Position numbers and translations under genes: made by a program
The notes under the pieces: generated by a model
The model's database searches: none
The model's input: only the letters and a program-made list of their open reading frames with translations
Told to the model about the DNA's origin: nothing
Source of the DNA: DAOUBA01 sp034432855
GTDB lineage: Bacteria; Chloroflexota; Anaerolineae; B4-G1
DNA: 25,859 nucleotides
Reading direction: 5' to 3'
NCBI GenBank assembly: GCA_034432855.1
Contig: DAOUBA010000233.1
Coordinates: forward strand, 1-25,859
Shown here: positions 5,310 to 13,282 of the stretch, piece by piece
How the letters are laid out: the number at the start of each line of letters is the position of its first letter
Position numbering within the stretch: the first letter of the stretch is position 1

Positions 5310-7784
5310 CTACAGAGCCTCCAGCGCCCGACGGTAGAGGTTCAACGCCTCTTCCAACCGACCGGTCTTCATGTACGCGTCACCCAATACCCGCTCCAGG
5401 GTGGTGCTGGGCCACTTTACCAGGTACTCCTCCAGTTCTGGCACCACGCTATCCAACAATTTCCCGGCGCGGATTATATGCGCGTAAGCCTCCAGTGCCG
5501 CTTCTTGCTCGCCGCTCTGCCACATCGCCCGCGCCAGCGCAAGCCAGGCGTCGTAATCGCGCGGGTGCTCGCGGAGGTAGGCCCACTCTTCGGCGAAGGG
5601 CTCCGTCGAGACTCGAGCCGGTGCGGCTTTCGGCGGCGCAACGGGCTTCCTGGGCGGTACCGGCTTCGGCGGAGCCGGCCTGGGTGCCAGTGGGGCGACC
5701 TCTTCGAGCGGCGGGATGATCGCCTCCGGCGGCGCGACCTCCACCGCCGGCGGCGCCTCCGGCTCGCCGAACGCCGCCCAACCCAAAGCCTCAGCCGGTG
5801 GGGCAACCTCCTCGAGCGGTGGGATGATCGCCTCCGGCGGCACGACCTCCACCGCCGGCGGCGCCTCCGGCTCGCCGAACGCCGCCCAACCAAAGGCCTC
5901 AGCCGGTGGGATAACCTCCTCGAGCGGTGGGATGATCGCCTCCGGCGGCGCGGCCTCCACCGCCGGCGGCGCCTCCGGCTCGCCGAACGCCGCCCAACCA
6001 AAGGCCTCAGCCGGTGGGGCAACCTCCTCGAGCGGCGGGATGATCGCCTCTGGCGGCGCTTCCGGCTCGCCGAACGCCGCCCAACCGAGAGCCTCGGCTG
6101 TCAGAGCAGCCTCCTCGACCGGCGGTGATGGGGGAGGCATAGTGGCTGCCTCTGGGGGCGCGAGTTCCTTCAACCATTCGGGGATCTCGGCCGGTGCAGG
6201 GGCCGGGGGAGGCGCGACCTCCACTGCGGGCGTAGGTTGCCCCATAATCTCGGCCATGCGCGCCTCGGCTTCCGCTTCGGCCAGGGCACGCAATTCCTCT
6301 TCCTTGCCTGCGGTAAGTTGGGTGAGCCAGGCCAGCGCCTCCTCGCCAGAGGGCATCTCTTCGCCCTCGGCCAGCCACGCTGGCAATGCTACCTCCCCGG
6401 CTACCTCCCCGGCAGCAGGCGATGCTGCCTCGGCCTCCGGCGCGAGTTCTTCGGCCACAAACTGATCGCGCAGGCCCTCTAACCAATCGGGGGGCGGCTC
6501 CACGGCAGGCACGGCGGAGGGGGCGGCCTCTGCAACGGGCTGGGCGCCCAATTCAGCAAGCCAATCAGGGACTTCCTCTGGGCTTGGTGCGGCGGGGACT
6601 CCCTCTGCGGCCACTGACTCCCTCAATTCGGCCAGCCAATCTGGAATCTCTTTTTTCTCACCCAATGCGGCTTCTTCCTCAACGATTGGTGCGATGCCCC
6701 ATCCGGTCACCGGTTCAGCGGCCTCGACTATGGGGGCGGGCGCCGCTTCTTCGAAAAAACCCTCCTGGACACCGGCCAGCCATTCAGGGATCTCTACCGC
6801 GGGCGTGGGGACAGCCTCCTCAGGGGGTGTTTCCGGGAATGTGATGGGGGCGGGTGCCGGGGCCTCGCCTAACTCGATCTCTTCTAGCCAGGCAGGGATC
6901 TCGATCTGTGCTTCGAGGGCGGCAGCGATGTCTACCAGCATGGCCTCGCGCTCGCTCAGTGGTGCCGCCGCTTCGATGCCTACCATCCAGGCCGGCCGCT
7001 CTTCTTCGACCGGAGGCCCAGACACCAGAGGCAGGATGCGCACCTCCTTGGGCGGCAAGGGCGACGCGCTCGCGAACAACTCTTGCGCCATCCGGTTCTC
7101 TGGGTCCAGCGCCTCGGCCCGTTGCAGGTAGACCTGCGCTTCCTCGCGGCCGCTGCTATGCCAGATTTCTCCCAGGATCAGGTTGGCTTTGAGACAGTAG
7201 GGCAGTTTGTCGAGTACTCTCTGGCAGACCTCTATGGCCTCCAGGCGCTGTTCGTTACGCCAGAGCGCCTCGGCCAACGCGACGCTGAGGTCTACTCGCT
7301 CGGGCTGCTCGGCCAGCAGGGCGCGGAATTCGCTGATTGCACGCGAGAGCAGATCGCCCTTGAGGTAGAGCCGGGCCAGTGCGCCGCGCGTGAGTTGCAC
7401 TCGTTTGGGCTCAACGCCATCGCGTCGGCCGTACAACTGGCGCAACTCGTTCTCCACGACCTTGTTATCAACGGACAGTTCGAAGGCGCGTTCCAGATGC
7501 CATACGGCGGCGTCAAGTTCGTTGTGCTTGTTGTGCACTTCGCTGAGCGCAACCCACGCCAGCATATCCTCAGGATCGGCGCTGAGCACGCGGCGAAACA
7601 TGTCGGCAGCATAGTCGTCCTGGTCTGCTTCGAGCATTGCCTTACCCAATAACCGGTAAGCCGCCACGTACTTGGGGTATTGCTGCAGGATGTGTTTTCC
7701 GTGGGCTACCGCTTCTGTATACCGGCCCCGCTCGATCAGCGTCTCGATCTGCTCATAATACTGTTGAAGGGAGATCTCTGCCAT
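5310..7784 (-). CDS. Large TPR protein with Pro/Ala/Glu-rich repeat region
   Basis: An 824-residue protein probably acting as a scaffold for protein–protein contacts; the function is unknown. Residues about 1–235 are helical TPR units (for example AYRLLGKAMLEADQDDYAA). Residues about 240–720 are low complexity, rich in Pro, Ala and Glu, and contain eight short PxWL-type motifs (such as IPEWL and VPDWL) spaced along the chain. Within this, about 565–695 is a 36-residue tandem repeat beginning GWAAFGEPEAPP. Residues about 727–824 return to TPR. No signal peptide or membrane helix is evident. The ATG at 7784 follows a GGGGGG tract and is preferred over an in-frame TTG at 7802. The repeated WL motifs on an acidic disordered linker look like multivalent docking sites (inference). 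Confidence 0.85.
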   Translation of the reverse strand: MAEISLQQYYEQIETLIERGRYTEAVAHGKHILQQYPKYVAAYRLLGKAMLEADQDDYAADMFRRVLSADPEDMLAWVALSEVHNKHNELDAAVWHLERAFELSVDNKVVENELRQLYGRRDGVEPKRVQLTRGALARLYLKGDLLSRAISEFRALLAEQPERVDLSVALAEALWRNEQRLEAIEVCQRVLDKLPYCLKANLILGEIWHSSGREEAQVYLQRAEALDPENRMAQELFASASPLPPKEVRILPLVSGPPVEEERPAWMVGIEAAAPLSEREAMLVDIAAALEAQIEIPAWLEEIELGEAPAPAPITFPETPPEEAVPTPAVEIPEWLAGVQEGFFEEAAPAPIVEAAEPVTGWGIAPIVEEEAALGEKKEIPDWLAELRESVAAEGVPAAPSPEEVPDWLAELGAQPVAEAAPSAVPAVEPPPDWLEGLRDQFVAEELAPEAEAASPAAGEVAGEVALPAWLAEGEEMPSGEEALAWLTQLTAGKEEELRALAEAEAEARMAEIMGQPTPAVEVAPPPAPAPAEIPEWLKELAPPEAATMPPPSPPVEEAALTAEALGWAAFGEPEAPPEAIIPPLEEVAPPAEAFGWAAFGEPEAPPAVEAAPPEAIIPPLEEVIPPAEAFGWAAFGEPEAPPAVEVVPPEAIIPPLEEVAPPAEALGWAAFGEPEAPPAVEVAPPEAIIPPLEEVAPLAPRPAPPKPVPPRKPVAPPKAAPARVSTEPFAEEWAYLREHPRDYDAWLALARAMWQSGEQEAALEAYAHIIRAGKLLDSVVPELEEYLVKWPSTTLERVLGDAYMKTGRLEEALNLYRRALEAL
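5700..6088 (-). repeat. 108 bp tandem repeat inside the TPR gene
   Basis: GGGATGATCGCCTC recurs at 5713, 5821, 5929 and 6037, an exact 108-base period (36 codons). The three complete copies are nearly identical at the DNA level. The unit at the 6037–6088 end is shortened, lacking part of the PPAVEVAPPE segment. Near-identity implies recent expansion or ongoing recombination, so copy number probably varies between strains. Confidence 0.9.
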
Positions 7785-7840
7785 CGCTTCCCCCCACACC
7801 AATGTTAATCATTGGTCATTAGTCGTTGGTTATCTGGATT

Positions 7841-7924
7841 CAGTAGATCACAACGGGAATATAGGCTCTCCTGAGCCCGAATCAGCGTCTGGAGACGCCC
7901 CTACGCAGGAATTGTGATCTACTG
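7841..7924. repeat. Structured intergenic element with three nested stems
   Basis: Perfect 13-base outer arms CAGTAGATCACAA (7841–7853) and TTGTGATCTACTG (7912–7924) enclose two inner hairpins: GGCTC/GAGCC (about 7864–7877) and GCGTCT/AGACGC (7885–7898). The predicted fold is a three-way junction. It sits between the deacetylase stop (7952) and the TPR start (7784), both on the minus strand. It could be a small mobile repeat, a processing signal or a terminator. Confidence 0.7.
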
Positions 7925-7951
7925 AGATTATGCACCTTCTCGCGCAAAAAG

Positions 7952-8980
7952 TCAATTCAGGTTGTGGGCCTCTTTCAGACGCGCGATCAAGGCATCTATC
8001 GGCGGCTCGCTGCGCGGCGAGGGACCAAATGGGTCAAGCGTCCCATTTTCTCCCAGCATGGCGTAGAAGGTGTTGAGCACGCCATAGGCCAGCACGTCCA
8101 ACCGGTAGCCGCCTTCCAGGACGAATACGATCCGTCCATTACACAACCGCCGGGCCATCTGCACCAGTTCACGCGCCAGGTTGGCATAGCCGGTCAGCGA
8201 TAGATTCATCTGCGCCAGCGGATCGCCCCAATGAGCATCGTAACCGGCCGAGACCAGGATCAGATTGGGGCAGAAGCGCTCCGCCAGCGGCCAGACCAAC
8301 TCGGCGAAAACCCGGGCATAGCCACTGTCGCCCACCCCTGCCGGCAGCGGCACGTTGAGCACCGTGCCTTTGCCCCCATCGCGCCCGGTATCGCTCCAAT
8401 GCCCGCTACCGGGATAGTGCGGATACTGGTGGGTGGAGAAGTAAAAGACCGCAGGATCGTCCTCGAAAATCTCCTGCGTGCCGTTGCCGTGATGCACGTC
8501 GAAATCGGCGATAAAGACGCGTCGGGCTTTCCCGCTGACCAACGCTGCCCGTGCCCCTACCGCGACGTTGTTGAAGAGACAAAAGCCCATCGCGCGCGTG
8601 GGTGTGGCGTGGTGCCCCGGCGGACGTACCAGGGCGAAACCATTGGCAATCTCGCCGGCCAGCACCGCCTTCACCGCGCGCACGACCCCGCCGGCGGCCA
8701 TCAGCGCCGCGTCGAAAGAGCGCGGAGCGACGTAGGTATCCGGATCGAGATAACCGCCACCGGCCTGGGCGGTATTCCGCACCCGCGCGATGTGCTCGGC
8801 AGTGTGGACGCGCAGCAGTTCCTCCTCCGTCGCCGGACGGGGCGGCAGCAGGCTCAGGCGTGCCGGCATCCCCTCCTTCTCCAGCGCATCGAGGATGCGC
8901 CGCAGCCGCCCGGCGTTCTCAGGGTGGGAGGGCTGGTCATGTTCGAGGTAGATAGGGTCGTAGATGTAGGCTGTGCGCAT
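7952..8980 (-). CDS. Histone deacetylase family amidohydrolase
   Basis: A zinc-dependent deacetylase of the HDAC/AcuC/acetylpolyamine amidohydrolase superfamily, 342 residues from the ATG at 8980. Diagnostic motifs are all present: HPENAGRL (19–26), RPPGHHA (119–125, with the two active-site His at 123–124), FNNVAVGA (137–144), DFDVHHGNGT (159–168, zinc ligands D161 and H163), SAGYDAHWGDPL (244–255, zinc ligand D248) and EGGY (289–292, catalytic Tyr292). Bacterial members remove acetyl groups from polyamines, acetyl-CoA synthetase or other small or protein substrates; the sequence does not say which. An in-frame TTG at 8989 is possible, but ATG has a GGA element close upstream. It begins 12 bases after the stop of a short upstream ORF, so coupling is likely. 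Confidence 0.93.
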   Translation of the reverse strand: MRTAYIYDPIYLEHDQPSHPENAGRLRRILDALEKEGMPARLSLLPPRPATEEELLRVHTAEHIARVRNTAQAGGGYLDPDTYVAPRSFDAALMAAGGVVRAVKAVLAGEIANGFALVRPPGHHATPTRAMGFCLFNNVAVGARAALVSGKARRVFIADFDVHHGNGTQEIFEDDPAVFYFSTHQYPHYPGSGHWSDTGRDGGKGTVLNVPLPAGVGDSGYARVFAELVWPLAERFCPNLILVSAGYDAHWGDPLAQMNLSLTGYANLARELVQMARRLCNGRIVFVLEGGYRLDVLAYGVLNTFYAMLGENGTLDPFGPSPRSEPPIDALIARLKEAHNLN

Positions 8981-8992
8981 ATCGTCCAACTG

Positions 8993-9208
8993 TTACATAC
9001 CCGCCAGTTTCTGCTTCAACTCTGCCGGCGTTGCCGCCGTAAGCGACTTGACGCCCGGACAATATTGCCGGAAAAAGTCCTCCAGGTTGCCACCCGTCCA
9101 CTTCTGCGGGTTGGCAGCGATCACGCGGCGCACGTCCAGATTGCCGATACCGGCATCGTCGGCGCTGCCGCCGATGGTGTACCGCCTATCCCACGTACCC
9201 TCCGCCAC
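8993..9208 (-). pseudogene. Short ORF, probable C-terminal remnant of a larger protein
   Basis: A 71-codon frame (GTG start at 9208, TAA at 8995–8993) encoding AEGTWDRRYTIGGS, then DVRRVIAANPQKW and a helical tail. The composition is that of a folded-domain end, not a small stand-alone protein, and the frame is cut by an in-frame stop at 9257–9259. I have a weak impression of the end of a larger secreted or cell-wall protein, but I do not recognise the family with confidence. It lies directly before the deacetylase with no room for a separate promoter. It may be a decayed gene whose end still leads ribosomes into the next start, or a genuine small gene. Confidence 0.4.
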
Positions 9209-9334
9209 GGCCCGTGCCCAGGATGTAGATGTACGGGCCTGGCGCCGCTGTGCCCGTTACTTGCCGCTGCCTTTCGCCGCCAATGCACGCCGCTTCATGA
9301 TAGAGTGTACTACAAAATGCTGACAGGAGCAAGG

Positions 9335-9362
9335 TTGGCACATTCGACGCTCATGGTATAAT
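9335..9362 (+). promoter_or_regulatory. Promoter for the ABC-F operon
   Basis: TTGGCA (9335–9340), a 16-base spacer, and a perfect TATAAT (9357–9362) preceded by TGG, an extended -10 arrangement. The predicted transcript starts about 30 bases before the ATG at 9399. No Shine-Dalgarno is visible in that short leader. Confidence 0.7.
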
Positions 9363-9398
9363 GCCCGCGCCGATACGAATACGCAATCGTCATACTCG

Positions 9399-11273
9399 AT
9401 GTCCATTCTGACCGCCAGCAATCTCACCAAATCCTACGGCCCGCAGGACGTCTTGACAGGCGTCTCGCTCGAGATTCCCCGCGGGGCCAGAATCGCCCTC
9501 GTCGGCCCCAACGGCTGCGGCAAGACGACGCTCTTGCGCCTGCTTGCCGGGCTGGAAACGCCTAGCGCCGGCGCCGTCCATCGCGCCAGAGGGCTGCGCA
9601 TCGGCTATCTCCCCCAGCAGGCCGACTTGTCCGGCGCGGGCACCTTGTGGGAGGAGATGCTGCCGCCGTTCGCCGACCTGCAGGCCCAGGCCGCCGAACT
9701 GCGCCGCCTGGAGGAGGCGATGGCCCACCCGACCACCCGCGAGGAGGCGTTGCGGCGCTACAGCCCGGCGCTGGAAGCATTCGAGTTGGCCGGCGGCTAC
9801 ACCTACGAACAGCGCATCGCGCAGGTGCTCACCGGGTTGGGTTTCGACCGCGAAGATTTCAGCCGTCCCGTGGCACACCTGAGCGGCGGGCAAAAAAACC
9901 GCGCCATGCTGGCACGTCTCCTGCTGGAGCAACCCGACCTGCTCCTGCTAGACGAGCCGACCAATCACCTCGACCTGGCGGGCATCGAGTGGCTGGAGGA
10001 ATATCTGCGGACGTGGAAGGGTGCGGTGGTCGTCGTGGCCCACGACCGCGCCTTCCTCGACAGCGTCGTGGAGCGGGTCTGGGAATTGGAGTTCGGACGG
10101 CTGGAACTGTATCGCGGCAACTATAGCGCCTACGCTGTACAGAAAGCCGAACGGCTGGCGCTCCGCCAGGCCGATTACGAGCGGCAACAGCAGGTCATTG
10201 CCAGGACCGAGGACTTTATCCGCCGCAACATCGCCGGCCAGCGCAGCCGCGAGGCCAGGGGTCGCCTGAAGCGGCTGGAGCGCCTGGAGCGGGAGGAGCG
10301 CCCACGCGGGTATCGCCCGCTCAGCCTCGACCTGGGCAAGGCGGCCCGCAGCGGCGACCTGGTCGTGGGGCTGTACGACCTGGCGGTGGGTTACGATCCG
10401 GCCTCGCCGCTCTTTGTTGCGCCCGAGTTCGAACTGCGGCGCGGGCAACGGCTGGCGCTTCTGGGGCGCAACGGCTCCGGCAAGACGACGCTCGTGCGCA
10501 CCATCCTGGGGGAACTCGAGCCGCTGGCCGGGCAGGTGCGCATCGGCGCAAGCGTGGACATTGGCTACTTTGCGCAGGGGCACGTAGACCTCGATCCCGA
10601 CAAGAGCGTGCTGGGGACTATACTCGAGGCCCGCGAGATGACCGCCGGAGAGGCGCGCAGCCTGCTGGGGCGCTATCGCTTCTCCGGCGACGACGCCTTC
10701 AAGCGCATCGGCGACCTCTCTGGCGGGGAACAGGCGCGCGTGGCGCTGGCGGTCCTGGCGTTGCAGGGAGCCAACTTGCTCATCCTCGACGAGCCGACCA
10801 ATCACCTCGACCTCCTCTCCCAGGAAGTGCTCCAGGCAGCGTTGGCCGACTTTTGCGGGACGCTGCTCATCGTGACCCACGACCGCTATCTGATCCGCCG
10901 CCTGGCGACGGTCGTCTGGGCCATCGAGGGTGGGCAGCTGTGGGAGTTCAAGGAGGGCTACGACGAGTACCGGGCCTGGGAGATGCAGCGGCGGCAGGGT
11001 GCACATGCGCCCCGCGGGCCGTCGCCCGCAAGGATCGAGCGCGAAGCGATGCGGGCAGCGGAACGGGAGGCCACGCGGCGGGCACGCCGGCGGGTCGAAC
11101 TGGAGCAGGAAATCCATCAGTTGGAAGCGCGGCTGGCACAGTTAGAGGCGCAGTTGGTCGCCGCCAGCGAGCGGCAGGAGGTCGAGCGCGTGCGGCAGTT
11201 GGGCCAGGAGCACGTCGAGGTCAAGACGGAATTGGATGCATTGTTTGCGGCGTGGGAGGAGCTGGTGGGATGA
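9399..11273 (+). CDS. ABC-F family ribosome-associated ATPase
   Basis: A 624-residue soluble protein with two ABC domains and no membrane part, typical of ABC-F factors that bind the ribosomal E site and modulate translation or protect from antibiotics. Domain 1: Walker A GPNGCGKTT (36–44), LSGGQ (161–165), Walker B ending DEPTNHLD (from 185). Domain 2: Walker A GRNGSGKTT (from 356), LSGGE (440–444), DEPTNHLD (from 464). Between them is a helical linker rich in Arg and Glu (about 245–310), the P-site-tRNA interaction region. The C terminus (about 535–620) is a charged coiled coil like that of Uup. Which subfamily (Uup, YdiF, resistance type) cannot be settled by eye. It heads a plus-strand operon, and its stop overlaps the coaE start. 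Confidence 0.92.
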   Translation: MSILTASNLTKSYGPQDVLTGVSLEIPRGARIALVGPNGCGKTTLLRLLAGLETPSAGAVHRARGLRIGYLPQQADLSGAGTLWEEMLPPFADLQAQAAELRRLEEAMAHPTTREEALRRYSPALEAFELAGGYTYEQRIAQVLTGLGFDREDFSRPVAHLSGGQKNRAMLARLLLEQPDLLLLDEPTNHLDLAGIEWLEEYLRTWKGAVVVVAHDRAFLDSVVERVWELEFGRLELYRGNYSAYAVQKAERLALRQADYERQQQVIARTEDFIRRNIAGQRSREARGRLKRLERLEREERPRGYRPLSLDLGKAARSGDLVVGLYDLAVGYDPASPLFVAPEFELRRGQRLALLGRNGSGKTTLVRTILGELEPLAGQVRIGASVDIGYFAQGHVDLDPDKSVLGTILEAREMTAGEARSLLGRYRFSGDDAFKRIGDLSGGEQARVALAVLALQGANLLILDEPTNHLDLLSQEVLQAALADFCGTLLIVTHDRYLIRRLATVVWAIEGGQLWEFKEGYDEYRAWEMQRRQGAHAPRGPSPARIEREAMRAAEREATRRARRRVELEQEIHQLEARLAQLEAQLVAASERQEVERVRQLGQEHVEVKTELDALFAAWEELVG

Positions 11274-11887
11274 ACGGGCGTCGCCCATTGCTCATCGGCC
11301 TCACCGGCAATATCGCCACCGGCAAATCCACCGTCGCCGGCATGCTGGCCGAACTGGGCGCCGAGGTCATTGACGCGGACGGGGTGGCCCACGAGGTGAT
11401 GCGCGCCGGCTCCTCTGTCCATGCCCAGATCGTCGCCGCGTTCGGGCCGGAGGTGCTGTCGCCCGACGGTGAGATAGACCGGCGACGACTCGGGGACATC
11501 GTCTTCGCCGACCCTGCGGCGCTGGCGCGGCTGGAGGCGCTCGTGCATCCCGCCGTCATCGCCGAGACGGGCCGGCGCATCGCCGCTTCCAGGGCTCCGG
11601 CAGTCGTGGTCGAAGCGATCAAACTGATCGAGTCCGGGATGGCCGACGGCTGCGACAGCGTGTGGGTAACGACCTGCCGGCCCGCTCAGCAGATCCGCCG
11701 GCTCATGGACGGACGCAAGATGAGCTGGGCCGAAGCCCGGCGGCGGGTGCAGGCACAGCCCCCGCAGGGAGACAAGATCGCCCGCGCCGACGTGGTGATT
11801 GATACCGGTGGAACTCTTGCGCAGACGCGGGCGCAGGTACAGGCAGCGTGGGAGCGGTTGTTCGGAGGAGACTACGCCGGGCGCTGA
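11270..11887 (+). CDS. coaE: Dephospho-CoA kinase
   Basis: A 205-residue P-loop kinase catalysing the last step of coenzyme A synthesis, ATP-dependent phosphorylation of the 3'-hydroxyl of dephospho-CoA. The P-loop is GNIATGKS (13–20), followed by VIDADGVAHEV (the substrate-binding DAD region), a DGEIDRRRLGDIVF segment and LVHPAV, all standard for CoaE. The usual PLLFE motif is replaced by VVVEAIKLIESGM, but the remaining C-terminal landmarks (QIRRLM, SWAEARRRVQAQ, ADVVIDTGGT) are intact. The ATG at 11270 overlaps the ABC-F stop as ATGA, so it is translationally coupled. The open frame extends much further upstream, but that is a shadow of the ABC-F gene. Confidence 0.93.
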   Translation: MNGRRPLLIGLTGNIATGKSTVAGMLAELGAEVIDADGVAHEVMRAGSSVHAQIVAAFGPEVLSPDGEIDRRRLGDIVFADPAALARLEALVHPAVIAETGRRIAASRAPAVVVEAIKLIESGMADGCDSVWVTTCRPAQQIRRLMDGRKMSWAEARRRVQAQPPQGDKIARADVVIDTGGTLAQTRAQVQAAWERLFGGDYAGR

Positions 11888-12459
11888 GGTGGACGACGTG
11901 GTTCGCGCTCGTGCTCATCGCCGCCTTCGCCGTGCTTTGTGGCCTGGTTGCCCGGCGTGGCGAGGTGGACGAGGCACGGCCCGCTGACGCCATCGTCGTC
12001 CTGGGCGCGGCGGTGTTCGAAGGCGGGCAGCCCTCGCCGGTCCTGGCAGCGCGTGTGGCCCACGCAGTGCAACTGTACCGGCGTGGCATGGCACCTCTCA
12101 TCGTCGTCACCGGGGGTGTGGGGGCATACCCGCCGTCGGAGGCAGAGGTGATGGCGCGGCTGGCCCGCCAGGCGGGCGTGCCCGCCGAGTCGCTGGTCCT
12201 GGAGACGCGGGCCCACACCACCCAGCAGAGCGTGCGGCTCACTGCTCCGTTCTTGGAAGAGCGGGGCATTCAGAGTATAATTGTAGTCACTTCGCCCTTT
12301 CACCTTTTCCGGGCGACGCGGATGTACCGGGACGCGGGCTATGTGGCCTACGGCTCGGCTCCGCAGGACGATCCGCTGTGGATCAACTCGCGCGCCCGGT
12401 GGGAGCACATCGTGCGCGAAGCGTGGTGTTTCGTGCTGTACCTGCTATTTGGTGTTTGA
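11848..12459 (+). CDS. DUF218/YdcF-like membrane-anchored protein
   Basis: 203 residues. A basic N terminus (RRRLRRALRW) precedes one hydrophobic segment (about 16–36), then a globular domain with the DUF218 landmarks ADAIVVLGAAV, ARVAHAVQLYRRG, VVTGG, SEAEVMARLA, GVPAESLVLE, TTQQSVR and VVTSPFHLFRA. Relatives include SanA, ElyC and YdcF, linked to envelope integrity in E. coli, though the reaction is unproven. It would face the outside. The start is uncertain: GTG at 11848 overlaps coaE by 40 bases, while a strong GGAGGAG at about 11863–11869 favours a later non-ATG start near 11884. Confidence 0.82.
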   Translation: MGAVVRRRLRRALRWTTWFALVLIAAFAVLCGLVARRGEVDEARPADAIVVLGAAVFEGGQPSPVLAARVAHAVQLYRRGMAPLIVVTGGVGAYPPSEAEVMARLARQAGVPAESLVLETRAHTTQQSVRLTAPFLEERGIQSIIVVTSPFHLFRATRMYRDAGYVAYGSAPQDDPLWINSRARWEHIVREAWCFVLYLLFGV

Positions 12460-12501
12460 GCGTTCATCCGAGATTCTCCGAAACCCTACGGAGGAACAAG
12501 C

Positions 12502-13008
12502 ATGGCGCAACAACAAGGGGTTACCGTGCGGCGAGCCAGCGTGGGCGATGCGGAGAAGGTCGCGGCGTTCATCAACCGGGCCTGGCGCGGACGCGCCGTG
12601 GTGGATAGACAGGCGGTGCTGGAACGGTTGGGGAACGTGGGCTTTTTGCTGGCCGAGCGGGACGGCGAACTGGTCGGCATGCTCGGCTGGCAGGTCGAGA
12701 ACCTGGTCGTCCGGGTCTTTGATTTCCTGGTCTGGCCCGCCTACGAAGGCGCCGCTGCCGGCCGGGCGCTGTTTGCCAGCATGGAGCAGGCCGCGAAGGA
12801 GTTGCAGTGCGAAGTGGCGCTGCTGTTCCTGCCGCGTTCGGTTCCCCCACAGACTGCCGAGTTCTGTAAGACATTGGGTTACACCCCCCAGGTCGTCGCC
12901 AGCCTGCCGCAGGCCTGGCGTGAGGCCGCCTACGAGGGCCGGCTGGGGGATGACGACAAGGTGTTCATCAAGAAACTGCGTACCGATCGCGTGATGCGAC
13001 CGATATAA
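12502..13008 (+). CDS. GNAT-like N-acetyltransferase domain protein
   Basis: 168 residues resembling the GNAT fold: VTVRRASVGDAEKVAAFINRAW at the N terminus (beta1-alpha1), FLLAERDGELVGMLGW (beta2-beta3), VRVFDFLVWPAYEG (beta4), and GRALFASMEQAAKEL for the acyl-CoA-binding helix, with CKTLGYTPQ near the C terminus. The pyrophosphate-binding Q/R-x-x-G-x-G/A loop is only loosely matched (EGAAAGRAL), so CoA binding is probable but not certain. The substrate is unknown. The ATG has an excellent ribosome-binding site (GGAGGAAC, about eight bases upstream). It lies 42 bases after the DUF218 gene in the same direction. Confidence 0.7.
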   Translation: MAQQQGVTVRRASVGDAEKVAAFINRAWRGRAVVDRQAVLERLGNVGFLLAERDGELVGMLGWQVENLVVRVFDFLVWPAYEGAAAGRALFASMEQAAKELQCEVALLFLPRSVPPQTAEFCKTLGYTPQVVASLPQAWREAAYEGRLGDDDKVFIKKLRTDRVMRPI

Positions 13009-13027
13009 AAAGCCTTTGGAGGTGTGA

Positions 13028-13276
13028 ATGTCTGCCATCAAACAATTCGTTATCCGCCACCCACGCCTGACGGCCTGGTTCGTGCTGGCCTTGGGCATGG
13101 TCATCATCCTGGTCATATCCGCCCGTGACGTCGGCCTGCTCCCAGGGCAGTGGGCTGCGCTCATCGTCGCGACCATCGGCGTGGCCGGCCTGTGCGTGTG
13201 GATCATCGGCTGGGAGGACAAGGACGAGGGGGGAGAAGGAGCGGAGGAGCAGGGAAGCAAGGGAAGGGGGGAGTAG
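13028..13276 (+). CDS. Small membrane protein
   Basis: 82 residues with two hydrophobic helices (about 15–31, LTAWFVLALGMVIILVI, and about 41–62, QWAALIVATIGVAGLCVWIIGW) and a short acidic, Gly-rich cytoplasmic tail (EDKDEGGEGAEEQG). A textbook Shine-Dalgarno (GGAGGTG) lies six bases before the ATG, so it is almost certainly translated. It is only 19 bases from the GNAT-like gene and six from the zinc-ribbon gene, so it sits within an operon. No family is recognised. Confidence 0.8.
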   Translation: MSAIKQFVIRHPRLTAWFVLALGMVIILVISARDVGLLPGQWAALIVATIGVAGLCVWIIGWEDKDEGGEGAEEQGSKGRGE

Positions 13277-13282
13277 TGGGCG

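Noticed and set aside
5716..6465. A plus-strand Ser/Ala/Gly-rich protein
   Set aside because: It is the antisense of the Pro/Ala/Glu-rich repeat region of the TPR gene; codon bias and homologous motifs support the minus strand.
10853..11269. An N-terminal extension of CoaE
   Set aside because: The frame is open but overlaps the ABC-F gene, is Gly/Arg-rich shadow sequence, and the ATGA overlap at 11270 gives the standard CoaE length.
12270..12290. An internal promoter (TATAAT) in the DUF218 gene
   Set aside because: There is no good -35 at proper spacing, and the gene continues through it.
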